Source of the DNA: Spizellomyces punctatus DAOM BR117
Lineage: Eukaryota; Chytridiomycota; Chytridiomycetes; Spizellomycetales; Spizellomycetaceae
DNA: 64,000 bases
Assembly: GCF_000182565.1 (NCBI RefSeq)
Contig: NW_015971542.1
Location: forward strand, 320,976 to 384,975
Direction of reading: 5' to 3'
A program made the position numbers and the translations under genes. This document shows, in pieces, positions 1 through 11,760 of this stretch (position 1 is the stretch's first letter; each line of letters begins with the position of its first letter). The notes beneath the pieces were generated by a model. It searched no databases, was not told the origin of the DNA, and saw nothing but the letters and a program-made list of their open reading frames with translations.

Positions 1-138
1 ATTATGCTTGTTATAAACGCTGCTGTGGACCCCTTAGTCATCTTGATGTTGGATAGCAGATGGAAGAGGGCTTCGAGATCGATACTCCGGCTACCGGAAC
101 CAACTCCTCGGGATGTTAATGGGAAATTGGCAAAGTGA
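1..138 (+). CDS. Possible C-terminal end of a 7TM (rhodopsin-like) receptor, partial
   Basis: Frame 1 is open from the left edge to a TGA at 136-138 and gives 45 residues. The segment INAAVDPLVILMLDSRWKRA looks like the end of transmembrane helix 7 of a class A receptor: a small-residue/Asp-Pro turn where NPxxY usually stands, a hydrophobic run, then a basic amphipathic stretch like helix 8. A short polar tail follows. This is inference from a very short fragment. The family needs the upstream sequence to confirm it, and a different membrane protein is possible. Confidence 0.35.
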   Translation: MMLVINAAVDPLVILMLDSRWKRASRSILRLPEPTPRDVNGKLAK

Positions 139-744
139 GGCTGATTCATTGAAGATACCATAGAATAGGTTGAGACATTTTGGGATTACACTCTCTGAAG
201 GTGAAGTTTGCTTCCTAAATGGACGAATAGCGTTAGCATTTGTATGAGCTAGATTAGCATTAGTTGTACAGTTATATTTTAGTAGTTTTTCTCAAATCTG
301 GAGATTTAGTAGAGGGCCTATGATCGATAATCTAAAGCAACACTGTTTGCCAATTCAAGATCGCTCAAGAATGTAGCGGTTGCAATGGCAGCAATTTCCA
401 CAGAATGGCTGGGTCTAGGACCGGATAAATCAAGAGATCGCTGGGAGTACCCAATGACTGCTGTGACTTGCACGAATTATGTAATATACTAAGCCATCTC
501 CGCGTTGGATTACCTGTACACCCCTTGCCCTCTCGCCCCAGGGACCTTCCCCTGGTCTTCCTCTCGTCCAAGACACACAAAACAGCGTTAGCCGCTCGCA
601 TCAACGCTGCGTAAACACAGCGCTTTCAGTGGAATCTCCTTCCAAAAGTTGTCTCTTAGCCGAAAGACTGTGGGGCAAAGATCTCGTACAAGATCTGTCA
701 TCTGCTCGCTTCTCGTATATATCTGTCACCGCTGCACACGAAAC
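139..744. other. Intergenic region upstream of the mpaB-like gene
   Basis: Open frames here are short and resemble no family I know. The stretch should hold the 3' flank of the gene cut at the left edge and the promoter and 5' UTR of the gene starting at 745. No RNA gene or repeat was recognised. Confidence 0.4.
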
Positions 745-2412
745 ATGCTTCCTGTCCTAGTGCCCTTCGGATGGGCTGCGTCTTCGTACCTGTATTGGGT
801 TCGAGGCAAGCGCTTTGACACGTTAACTGAGATCCTCGAAGGTCCAGATCCACAGTCGTCACCAGAGGCAGCGTTTCAAACCTATGAGAAGACATGGGAA
901 TACGAGTTTCCCTTCCTATCAAGAATGGTATGTTGATGTGTAGTCTACGTGCTTCCTTGGAGATCTTGCATAGGAACATGTTTTATAATGTTTGATATAT
1001 ATTGATTCGATCTGACTTGCTGCGCACTCAGGCCTTCCACTTCGGCATGCTTCGAGCCTATGCAATTCCTTCCATTGCCCAGGCCATTTCGTCTAGGCAT
1101 GATATAAACACGTCAACAGATTCAGGAATGGCAAATGTTGCCCGTCGTTTTGAGGATACCGATCTTCTTGTTAAGGAAATGACGGAGCGTCCACTTACGC
1201 ACCCTCGAGCGCAGCAAGCGTTGGAACGTGCAACGAGGATCAGATCCCTGTATAGGCTGACAAACGAGGAATATTGCTATGTCCTTTCGGTCTTGGTAGT
1301 GGAACCTTGTCGGTTGGTGGAGAAATGGGGTTATAGGAGTCTTGCAAAGAAGGAGAAGGAGGTGGGTTCCAGGCTCTGTGTTTATGTTAGGCATAGACAT
1401 AACAGCGATTGTCGAGATTTTGGACTAATGTCATTTTCCGGTTAAAGGCACATTATGAAGTGTGGAAAGCAATTGGTACGCATATGGGAATCCAGAATAT
1501 TCCGCCCAGCTTTCACGACATGGAGGAGTTCTCTCGGGTACGTTCCAATGTGAATCATGTTAGTTGGAGGATATTTAGCGTATTAACTCATTCGTCATCT
1601 AGAAATTTGAAGAGAAGCACATGGGTGCCCACCCATCTTCCTCTGCGCTGGCTTCGGCAGCGATCGATTTATTCGTCGATACCCTGCCTTTCAAATCCCT
1701 GCACTCGATCATTCTCCCAATCGCACGACGAACTGTACACGCCTTGATGGACCCAGAGTTAAGGCAAGCCCTTAAAATATCTGCTCCGCCTTTCCTGCTG
1801 TCGTGGGTGGCCGACTTCATGTTACGCGTTCATGCTGGCTGTGTAAGATACCTATTACTTCCCAGAGAAGAACCGGCGCGTAGAACGCCGGAAATAGCCG
1901 CAGGTCCGACCGGACGTTATGTACCGGTGACACACGTGTACGGGGACTTTTACGTGCACGGTTATCGCGTAGATGAACTGGGCCCCAAAGGGATGCAGGA
2001 GCCGTTTACGGTGATGATGGATAATGCTGCAGACACAAGTGTACAAGGCAGGATCCGCAGAGCTTTGTCGCTGCATACACCAAGACTGTCTGTCCCTGTC
2101 AGTCCTGCCAAGCAGCAAAAACCCGTACCGGATTCCGCAATAGAAATGGATTTAAGTCCTCGCAAAAAAACAGAAAACTCGATCCTGCGCAGACGAAGTT
2201 CCTCCAATCGACTTAGCGTTAATGGAGAAGACGATCTTAGACGTCGACAAACAGTTGAAGACGATGATGACGACGGTCCTGTTCTCTTCAGACGATACAC
2301 ATGGAATGAAGGCATACACGCGCCCGTGCCCCGTAGGCCAGTCGTCCGAGGCTTGTTTGCAGAGTCTGCTGAAGTTGACGCGTGGGCGTCCTTTGGAAGC
2401 AAAGACACATGA
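745..2412 (+). CDS. ER-bound oxygenase mpaB / rubber-oxygenase-like (DUF2236) protein
   Basis: CDS join(745..927,1032..1361,1448..1537,1603..2412), 470 aa; every exon is a multiple of three. The N-terminus has a hydrophobic stretch with an aromatic-rich end (LVPFGWAASSYLYWV), fitting a membrane anchor. Residues about 65-260 match the mpaB family: HFGMLRAYAIPSIAQ, an RFEDTDLL block, the Arg-rich RATRIRSLYRL segment, then GTHMGIQNIPPSFHDMEEF. Family members are heme-type oxygenases, the best known cleaving a farnesyl chain in mycophenolic acid synthesis or rubber. The substrate here is unknown. The last 120 or so residues are low-complexity, Ser/Arg/Asp-rich and probably disordered, which is unusual for the family. 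No biosynthetic cluster surrounds it. Confidence 0.82.
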
Positions 2413-2855
2413 GATCGGACAAGAGGCAGACATTCTTGTATCACTTTTACGGCAGAGTGTTCTTTGTTGTCAACATGCCCTTTTGTATAGTTTTTTTTGG
2501 GTGTCGGGTAGTGTGTTTTGTTTTGGCATCTTGTACATTGATATGTTTATGGACTTGGTATTTTAAATGGGCAACGCGACTCTGTGCGCTATTTAATCTA
2601 ACCAGCGAATCTATTGAAATAGGAATCTGGGTGCAATAGGAGCAGCTTATGGAATAATATCTCGATGAGGAAGCCGCTTTCCTCACACTGGATCGTCTTT
2701 ACTTTGGAGTAAATACTCAACCATGAGCTTTCTTTGATCCGCATATGCGATCTGTTGTACGCCATTGCCGATATGAGACTTAAATACTATATGGATTGCA
2801 TTCATATATACACATATGAACTATACAGCAGTATTACAAGCCCAGGACTGTGACG
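2413..2855. other. Convergent 3' intergenic region
   Basis: This lies between the stops of the mpaB-like gene (+) and VPS18 (-). It begins with a T/G-rich stretch around 2490-2560 that fits 3' UTR and polyadenylation sequence. No coding signal was found beyond short chance frames. Confidence 0.5.
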
Positions 2856-5800
2856 TTATAGTTGCCATGATCGTATGGTATCGCCCTCATCCTGCGCGAT
2901 AAAAGGTCTATCAACACTTTTAATCATCACATCCCCACATAAGGGGCATTCAGCTGCAATAAGATCATCCAATTCCTCCTGAAAAAAAAGGGTAGAACAT
3001 GTTAATTACAAAATCAGACGCTGAATATGCGACTGGACGTTACCTTTAAGGTATCCGGACTGCGTGCCTTATTATTTCCCTTTGTTTCAACAGCGGAGGG
3101 AACAGGGCTGGCTTCCCCTGGTTCTTTAACACGCCTCATTCCCAACATTGCCGATGACAGTATCGAGCCACCGTCATCAACTAGTGCCGCTCTCTTTGCG
3201 GCAATTTCCTGTGTAATCCGTTCCTGGAGGTCTTGTATCCGCTTACTTTTCGCCGGCGTGGATTCTTTGATCACCTAGTAACAAGGCAAATTGTTAAAAT
3301 AAGAAGGCATTGCTATTGGAGAGGACTCTTGATGCACGTACTTGATTGCTGAGGCAGTCAGCATGAAAAACGTGCTCACAAGGAAACACATAAAACTGTC
3401 GTGTCAACAGCGGGGATCGGCATGATTTGCACCGTTCTGCGACCGGAATGGTCGTGTATCTATGAATGCCACACTCAAAATATTAGCGGGATAACCCACT
3501 TGTCATTACAGAGGTGCAATGTACGTACCTGTTTCGCAATTCTCGGATATCCAGCCGGATACTCTCAGCGCTCTTGGTTGCTTCATCCATTTCCGCTTTC
3601 AATTCGTCAATGTGCTCATTATATTCTTCCAGTGCACTACAAATCTCATCCTTGAAATCATCAATAAGGACAAAATCTGGGAAAAAGGGTAAGATGTCCT
3701 CTATCTTCAGAAGATCTGAGGTTTGCAATAGGAAAGCCAGGGCTCTAGTATTAATCAAGTCGTGCATTGGTTAGTACTAGCAGATATTTTTCATTCCCGA
3801 TCCTGCTTTTCCTTACTGTTTGATATCCCGGTTTTCTTCAATGACGTGTCGCGCTATCCGCAACCACAGCTTCTTCCTCAGCGAGTTATCTTCTTCGGGC
3901 TTATTGGCATTGATCTGGGCTAGCTCCAAGTCGTTGAACTACAGAAAATATGTCAGTCAGTTCCTCCTTCGCCGGATTACTTCCATCGGACAGGCAGATG
4001 GACGCCTACCTTCAATGCCAAATCAACAGCCTGCTCGTGCAAATTCATTGCACTATATATATGGACACAGGCCTGGGCCAACCCATGCTGGCTACACAGT
4101 CGCAGGGCGTATTGAAGATCATATCGGGGATGGTCCTTCTGTTTGTGTTCAGATATTTAAGCTCCATAATCTAACCAAGGGCCAGTGTACTTTATGAAGC
4201 CCTCAAAAAGTGTTCACATCTAGCTACCTGGGAATTCAGGAACTGGAGTAGGCCCTCTTCGTCATGACGTTTTGCTTGGGATATGTAGAGTGAAAGGAGG
4301 TAGTTGTGAACGGTCATGTCCGTATTTTGCAGGTTTTGTGTGACATATTGTAAATAACGGATGGCTTGATTCTACAGTGGATAGATAGCTCAGCAAAGCC
4401 CTTTAACGACTGTATAGCATGCCGCACATACTTGTCCCTCTGTCCCTTTCTTTCCTGCGGATCTCACCACTTCGTATTTCAACAAAGCGGGAATCAAATT
4501 ACGAGGATTCAGGTTGGGCTGTCTTATCCATGCATTCACTGTCTCATAAGGGGCATATTCCATTAATATTGGCGAGAACTTGTAGTACAAGTCCACAGAC
4601 GTCTGAGCAGACTACAGTTAGGAACTCTATAGTCGTTTCTTTGCCAGACACATAACAAACCTGCCGTGCTAGTACATCCAAAGCGCTCTGCCATTGTCGC
4701 TCTTGAACCCAGTGAGTGACCACCTTCTCATAGTCACCCATCAGTTCCAAAAAATATAGCAGCTCCTGGGTCCGACCGTGGCTGGCAATGATTTTTGAAG
4801 TAGTGTCGCGATCCAGTCGTGTCTATGACATTGGTCAACGCCTACCCTATCATCTGTTAAATTCATCCTAACTCACCTTGTACTTTCGCAAAAATTGCTT
4901 GAACTCATCAATTGCGATAGCCTCCTCTTCCTCTAGGGTTTTCTTCTTGGAATTCGCGTCCTCTAGGCCCTCTGTCGCCTCCGCATTCCTACTCAAGGTC
5001 TCCACGGTGGCTGCTGCATCGCTGACTTTATCACGCAAAACATTTAGCCTGTTGATGAAGATCTCAACTAGCCAAGTGGATATTAGGGTGATCTGCGTCG
5101 CATCCTATCCACAAACTGTAAGTATGCACACGATTGTCATTTAAAACGGCCATGCCAGCTTACTTGCGATCTAAGCCGCTCAAGCTTCTGAAAAAGGAAA
5201 TGCTTCAAAGCTTCACGCTCATCTTTTGCGATAAACTTGAGAACGATTTCCTCAAACGAGAGACTCGCAGACTGAGCATAATACGTAGCAGACAATATAT
5301 AGCGCTGTTGAGAATAATAATATTCTGCCTGAGCGGTAATGATTTGATCTTTCTGGGCAGGATTCTGCATGGACCCATGATGACTATCAGCAAAATGATA
5401 CGCAATGAACACGATACTGCAAATTCAATACCTTAGCATAAGAAAGAGCTGCGTCGAAGCTCTTTTTGTTCAGATAGATACGCCATATGTCTCTGTCCTC
5501 CTCCGTTATTATCAGCTCATAAAGAGCCAGATTTGTAAAAATCCAGTAGGTGCTTTTGAGGGGATCCACAGAGATGCCAAACACCAGCTCGCCGAATTCC
5601 TACAAGTAAAATGAAACGACAACGATAAGTTCCACTATTCGGGAGTTTTGAGTATTTGCACTCAAGGCGCACCAAGGGTATCTGTTCTTCGTAATCCACT
5701 TCACTTGTCAAGATGTTTATGGCTTTGATCGAGCTTTCATACAGGAGCAGGTAGTGAAATTTGGTGATATTGATAGATATCGGCACGTCCCCAGGAAGAT

Positions 5801-7348
5801 AAAGACCTTCAGCAGGCGATTCATTTTCTTGACGACTGGGGGGTCGCGGATATCTAAGATTTAGGATGATATACTGATTGACATTTTGCGTTTAGTAATG
5901 TCCCGGCACACCATCCACTTACGGAAGTAATTGTGCGTTATTGATCACACTGTCGCCCACGGACTGATTACCAAAGACGAGGTCCCCACAATAGAGACCG
6001 GCACCTAAAGGTATTGGGGCAACTTAGCATATGCGCACGACTGGGCTCATCACCTCACCATTCAAGTACGTACCTGTAAGCCATGCAAATGTCTTGGGAA
6101 CACTCGGAAAACCAGTCTCTTTGAGATACTGGCTCCAAAATTGTAGTTCCGTCCGCACAAGATCTCCTGGCATCTCCTGGAAATCTGGCAGCCCAACGTT
6201 AAAGACCGTGGCCATGATGAATACATAAAAAGATGTCCGTACTTGCAGTATGACCATCATAATGCTTAAAAAGCTCACTGAACATGCTTTTATCAGCATC
6301 ATCCTCCCCAATATCACCAATAAACTGATACAGTCTGTTAGGGGTAGCTAGAAAGACTACGCATTTCTTCGGAACTGCAGGAAATTGCTCGTAGCGCAAA
6401 CTGCTGATAGGCATGCCTTCCTCAGGAATAGTGAAGACCTAGAGACTCTTGTATATCACTTTTCGCTCTACATAACTGCGCAGAAAGCATAAAGGACACG
6501 TACTTGTTGGAAGTACTTCTCTTCCCGCTTAAAGAACTCATCCGTCGGCTGCAATTCAGCTTCAAAGAGATGTCCCTGCTTTGACCCGATGAGCATTACT
6601 CCAGTGGATTCCCCAGTCACGTTTCTTGGCTTTCCCCATCCTATTGATTCAATGATCACTCCCTACAAATTGCGATGAGTTGGCAGGATGATGACTTGTC
6701 GGCCTTCGATTGAAAAAGGTGGGCTACCCGAAATTTGTTTAAAATTCTCGGTTTTTTCCATTTTTCGAAGAGATAGTAGTTGTCACCAGCCTCGGTGGAT
6801 ATCAACAAGTGCTTTGCGCTGGGATCCAAAAATATTTTACGAATTTTATCAGTCTTCTGGCGCAAGGTCGCATCAATCTCTGTTTGTCCATCGTAAAAGC
6901 ATTATCAGTCGCCTGCATATCGTCCGCCCAAGGCCGATCTCTTACCATCAATAGCATCAGACTTTCCCAAATCAATTCTATATATCTTTTGTGTATGCAC
7001 TCCGTCCCTTCCTGCACCGTGTCCCTTATGCTCCATAACAAACACCAGCATATTGTTTGACACTGCTAAGGACACCAAGTTGCCAATAGGAAATGGAAAC
7101 TGGACACGATCCAGGGAGAACATGGGAAGAGTGTGGTTCTCAACTCGAGCACTGACATATCCTTGTTCAAGCTATTGCCAGCAGTAAGAGAGTTGTTACA
7201 GGCGAGCGCAATAGTTCTAGCGGCCATTTTGTTTATCACATACAATTACGGGCGTCGAGCGGGTATCAAGTTGTTTTCGTCTATCCAGGGCCGCAAACTC
7301 TTCGGTATTTATACTCCCATCGTTCTCAAACTGGTCAAAGAGGGACAT
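2856..7348 (-). CDS. VPS18: Vacuolar sorting protein Vps18 (Pep3), HOPS/CORVET core subunit
   Basis: This multi-exon gene encodes a class C Vps tethering subunit acting in endosome/vacuole fusion. The first exon starts at the ATG complementing 7346-7348 (MSLFDQFENDGSINTEEF) and is followed by a GTATGT intron and the beta-propeller region. The clathrin-like helical part includes ILPFFPDFVLIDDFKDEI, the family's most typical stretch, then a coiled coil. The C-terminal RING-H2 is intact: CKSCRSPLL, FPCEHVFHADCL, then after a long basic spacer ECPLCGDVMIKSVDRPFI, ending in SWQL. The antisense frame at 7416-7676 is not part of it, because the first exon joins cleanly to the second at LEQGYVSARVEN. 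It is divergent from the phosducin-like gene. Confidence 0.93.
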
Positions 7349-7613
7349 TGCTCTGCGGTAAGAGGCCAAGCGTTTGCGAAAACCTTGAAGGAAAGTTGCT
7401 TTGGTGGTGAATGACTCATCTCAGACCACCTTTGCAAATCTGGACGCGTACTTGTGAGCGTTCGCGTTGAGCGACCGTTAATTCACTCTGTACACCACCC
7501 AGTCGTACTCCAGAAGCGCCCAAAGAGCACTCCACTACCTCTTCCTTGTTTGTATCTTCTTCTACATTGTCCTCTGCGGGATACTTGGCGTGTGAATCAG
7601 TGAAAGCATTGAG

Positions 7614-8558
7614 ATGACTGACTTTGACGAACGGCTCCTTCGTGCCATTACGGGAAACACTGGGGTAGAAAGCCACTTTGAGCCGGGTGACCGCCGCAAT
7701 CCCGACTCAGACCCCGACTCAGATGACGGTCTGTCAGACGGTGAGGATGCCGCAACAGAGTTCACTCCGGACATGGACGCAACAACGACCCGCGCCATGT
7801 CGGACGCCGCTCTTCGAAGAGCACTGGACATAGGTGGTGCCAAAACAGGACCAAAGGGCGTAATGGCCGACTATAAATTCCATCAGCGACAGGAGCGTGC
7901 AAGACGAGAACTCAAGCAGCAGAATGCCGTTAGTAAATATGAGAGCAAGGCTCTGAAAAGCGGTTGGTTAGCCAGACAATTGGCCAGTGAAGAAACCCCA
8001 CAAAATCAAGGTGCAAGTGCTGATGATATTAGCGCGGAGGAGCTTCTAGAGGAGCTGGAGAACGAGGAAGAAGACGAGTATATCAAGGAATATCGCCTCA
8101 AACGATTACTGGAGCTCGCTCAGAATGCACAACGACCACGTTTTGGAACCGTAGTGGATCTTCAATCTGCAGATGACTACCTTTCCGCGATTGATGACGA
8201 AGATCCAAGTGTGACAGTTCTAATCCACCTTTATCAGCCACGTATCGAAGCTTGCCGAACTGCCAATACTTTAATGGACTTGCTTGCGCAGCGCCATTCA
8301 CACACAAAATTCTGTCGAATTTTGAGCCACGTAGCAGATGAAGGCTTTGACCAAGTCGCTTTACCCGCAATGCTGGCATATGTGGGTGGCGAACTGAAGG
8401 CAACCGTAATGAGAGTGTTGGATGAGGTGGAAGGATGGAAACGTACGGGCAGGTGTACCGTGGAGGAGTTTGAAAATGTTCTCACGGAATGGGGCCTGTT
8501 GGATGAAGTCTCCATAGTTGGGGAGAAGCTTGGTGGCATGTGCGTGGGTGGTGTATGA
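7614..8558 (+). CDS. Phosducin-like protein (thioredoxin-fold G-beta/CCT co-chaperone)
   Basis: Single exon, 314 aa. The N-terminal half is acidic and disordered. It contains the phosducin-family signature GPKGVMADYKFHQRQ near residue 80, followed by a charged helix (EELLEELENEEEDEYIKEYR). The C-terminal thioredoxin-like domain runs from about residue 180: FGTVVDL, then SVTVLIHLYQPRIEACRTAN and LPAMLAYVGGEL. Family members act with the CCT chaperonin in folding G-protein beta subunits, and some act on tubulin or actin. It most resembles PDCL/PDC rather than the shorter PDCL3 group, but I cannot fix the subgroup. The lack of introns is notable beside its neighbours but not unusual for a gene of this size. 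Confidence 0.88.
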   Translation: MTDFDERLLRAITGNTGVESHFEPGDRRNPDSDPDSDDGLSDGEDAATEFTPDMDATTTRAMSDAALRRALDIGGAKTGPKGVMADYKFHQRQERARRELKQQNAVSKYESKALKSGWLARQLASEETPQNQGASADDISAEELLEELENEEEDEYIKEYRLKRLLELAQNAQRPRFGTVVDLQSADDYLSAIDDEDPSVTVLIHLYQPRIEACRTANTLMDLLAQRHSHTKFCRILSHVADEGFDQVALPAMLAYVGGELKATVMRVLDEVEGWKRTGRCTVEEFENVLTEWGLLDEVSIVGEKLGGMCVGGV

Positions 8559-9885
8559 GGTTTAGCTTCGCGCCCGATTGAGCGGCTGCACGAGCAATGA
8601 TGGGGGATGGGAGTGCGCGAGTTACTTCCACGTCGTTATTGATTCATCCATCGGCTTCCAATCATGGCATCAACTACTTTGCAACGAGCTCAAACCGTTT
8701 CTTTTGAAACGCGGTGGATTCTCCTTGTGAAACATTCCTGACTGTGTGATATTGGGTTTTGTCTCTCTGTCGTGCTCTACCGAGCTATGTGGTATGCTGT
8801 AGTTACCTGCACATGCCGTCTATATCTGTGACCTAATTTGAGCGGGCATAACTGATGGAGATTTGCGTAATATATTAGAGTGCTTCCTACTTTCCAAGTA
8901 GGAGCGACCAACCGTACAATTTCTTATCCTCGAATTGATTTTATGACAGATTTGCGACTGCTCGTCGGAAGCCGTTGCCCGAGGTACCGTACTGAACTCT
9001 GCCGACATCGAAGTGAGTAACTTCCTGACAGGACCGCCCATTATCTAGGCAGAGTCCCTTGTTGCCTTGCGACTATGCTCTCCTTTCCTCGGGTGTCCTT
9101 ATGGCGTCCTCAGGCGGCACCCGTTCTCGCCTATGCTCAACTGTACGCCTTTGCGCAAACACTCGTCTGAACCTATCCAAAACCGCTCCTCTACCGCGCT
9201 GTCCCAAATCAGTCGTCCACGTACAAGTGCTTTGCCAAAAACACGCTCGGTCGCACGCTTTCTCCCCAAATTATGGACCTTCATGAAATACTGTGACTTT
9301 TCATATTGATTGTTGCAGAACCACCTGGACTGGGGAGAATTGTGACCAAGCCTTTCTAAACAGAGTTAAATCAAGACAGAACACGGGTTCTCCCATGCAA
9401 TGATCTGGTCTGCTCCAGCCTCCGCTGGAGCTTCATATACTAGATGCGTTGCCTCTCAGTCTCGGTCTGCTGCACAGGGATGCGTTGGTGACCCATGCCC
9501 GGTGAGCAACAACCTATAGTTGGAATACCGAATTACGCTTGACTGTGGCTCTTCCGTGGCGGGCCCTCCTGCCTGGATTCGACAGGTTTTGGTACATCCA
9601 TCATGTTTAGTGTCACAGCGCTCAAGCCTGTTTATTCGTTCTGTTGCCGACTGATGTACTCCTGCAGTTTGTTTCTGCTTGATAATACAAGATCTTTTGC
9701 AGACATTTCAAGAATATAACCCAATCCATTTTTGCCAAAGATTATCTACCATTCTGCACCAGCTTTTCAGGTTAGTCCACGATGTGACTTTCTCGGTGCC
9801 CTAAAAAGTACAGATATGGGCACGCTTCCGAAACATCTGTTTTGTAAGGTCTCCCCATCGCTCTCGTCGAATGATAACAGAAGAT
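8559..9885. other. Long region without a recognised gene; small spliced gene or ncRNA possible
   Basis: About 1.3 kb between the stops of PDCL (+) and the unrecognised minus-strand gene. Several overlapping plus-strand frames at 9059-9309 reach 75-80 codons, and an acceptor-like TTGTTGCAG stands near 9311-9319, but no product is recognisable. A perfect 7-bp stem with a 4-nt loop (CTCCAGC/GCTGGAG, 9413-9430) sits inside a GC-richer stretch without long frames (about 9400-9620). That would fit a structured RNA as well as chance. Confidence 0.3.
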
Positions 9886-11629
9886 CTACTTTTCCAGAGC
9901 GATCAGATCCTCCTCTGATACGCTTTCGTCGTCATCGTCAAGTGCTGTTGGTAAGTCTGTGACAGGATCTGATGCTTCACATATACCCCCAAATGAGTCT
10001 TTTATGATCGGATGCATCAGAAGATGTAATTGATCTTGAGTGATGTTGGATAAGCGGTTCTGAATCGTGATAAGTGCGAGGTCAGAGTTTGTTGGCTCTC
10101 CCGCGTCGTTCTGTCCCGAAGATACATGCAAGTACATAAGCAGCGCTGTGCAGATCCATACAATCCACTGGTTGACGCCAGGCAAGTGGTTCTGGTCGGT
10201 GAATTCGTTTGACGCAATGAACAGATGGTCAAGTAAATATATGGAAACATGGAGTGGGCAAATGCCTGTGCAAGAATGAGCTTTGTTTCTCCTGTTCTTA
10301 GTGACAAGAAATCAAAATAGTCGTACCAATAAAGAAGTTTCCAATAAGAAGTAAAATCATGTCCTTGATGTCTGGGATTGCGTATTATGCAGGGAGCGAT
10401 TTCAGAGGGACACACTTGGACAACTGAGGTACTGCACTGGAAGCTCAACTTCGTTTACCTTCTTCACCGGCTTCAATTAAACGTGCATACCAAGCGGGAT
10501 CGTTTTCTTTGAGACACATCCTGATCTCATAGGCAATGTGTTCCATCCCATAGCGATCATCCTCTCTCCACACGAATGGCAACCTTGTCCAAAAGGCCTG
10601 AACCATCTCAACCATGTCATCTTCTTGCAGCTCATTTTGAGCGCTTACCGTAAGGAATGGAACAATGGACGCTAAAATTCGCTTGTGTTGCGGCGTGAAT
10701 GTCTGAGACCTAGTGGGATATGCCAAGTCTCTTATAGGAAATTGCGTAGCTTCAGCGAGGAGTACAAAGTGGGTGAAGATGCTTTCCATTTGTCGGATTG
10801 TCTGGAAAGAAATGGCGAGAGAGTGAAGGGTCCGGTGTTCGACCAAAAAATCTTGACACCTACATATGTAGATATAAACAAAAGTTTTGATCGCAAGATA
10901 CATACAACGACCATAAACATAGGAGCGACATACATTGCATAACAGGTCATGTTAGAGTTCTCGGAAACCAGTGATAGCGGGCGCTCAGGCATTTTCCGCC
11001 GCACTAGAAGCAAAATATTCGTAAAGCTCTGCAAGGTTTGCTTAGGCTGTGGCCTCTGTTAATGTCGTACCATGAGGTTTCAAGGCAGCCCTCCATATGG
11101 ATTTTCTCAGGTTATGGACGACGATTGGTCGGTTGACCAGTGGCAAAAGCTGCCCTTTATATGCTGGCATGCGGTTCAGAACATCTGCTAGAACATATTG
11201 CTCTATATCTGAAGGTTCTCTCTGGAGCGACAACTAAGCTTAAATCTCCTAATCTGAATGATGGAAAGTTAGAAGCTTGAAATATACCTTGACCCCAGGG
11301 CACGTATTCAACTCATTCGGAAAGAGCTCGAGCAATGTCAGATCCAGGGCTCTGTTTACTGCACTCTGGACAAATTTATAAGCAGACTCCTTTTCCAGCG
11401 CATGGTGGATATGTTCGGCAGCCCACTTCGTCTCTGTCGCTGTCCACTTGCCCACTAGATTTATTTGAGGGACAGTCTCGTGTGTTAACAAATCATACAC
11501 TAAGTTGCGAAGTTTTCGCCCCGCAGCTGAGTTTTTAAGACGATAAAGTACTGCCGATATCGACTGCGTAACTGCAAACCGACTTGGTTCATCGCTATCT
11601 ACCACTTCATAGCTCTGAACTGGCATCAT
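9886..11629 (-). CDS. Unrecognised multi-exon protein with acidic C-terminus
   Basis: The start is the ATG complementing 11627-11629 (MMPVQSYEVVDSDEP). The first exon runs to about 11292 and ends at CPGVK before a GTATAT donor. Later coding blocks are LSLQREPSDIEQYVLADVL, SFTNILLLVRRKMPE joined through a GCAAT|GTATGT donor to CQDFLVEHRTLHSLAIS, then FTPQHKRILASIVPFLTVS, and finally LPGVNQWIVWICTALLMYL. The protein ends in an Asp/Glu-rich tail (ALDDDDESVSEEDLIALEK). One junction near 11040-11075 could not be resolved in frame. The composition is mostly helical. There is no motif I recognise and no signal peptide. It is divergent from the TilS-like gene with only 131 bp between start codons. 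Confidence 0.6.
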
Positions 11630-11760
11630 ATCTTGACAAACCCCATCTGGCGAATCTCCAAGCTTCTGAGACGCGTTTGGATGACATAATACAGAAAGTG
11701 CACGTGACTCCGTCCCGAAAACGAGCTGCCGATCTCTGGTTGACTTTGCAGATCATACAC

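Noticed and set aside
1962-2444. 160-codon antisense frame
   Set aside because: Shadow of the last exon of the mpaB-like gene; Ser/Arg-rich composition mirrors that exon.
7416-7676. 86-codon minus-strand frame ahead of VPS18
   Set aside because: The VPS18 start at 7348 joins correctly to the next exon. The frame overlaps the PDCL promoter and start and shows no family resemblance.
9574-9586. TGGATTCGACAGG resembles the 5' end of bacterial tmRNA
   Set aside because: No matching 3' acceptor end or tag frame. The genome is fungal nuclear, so the match is taken as chance.
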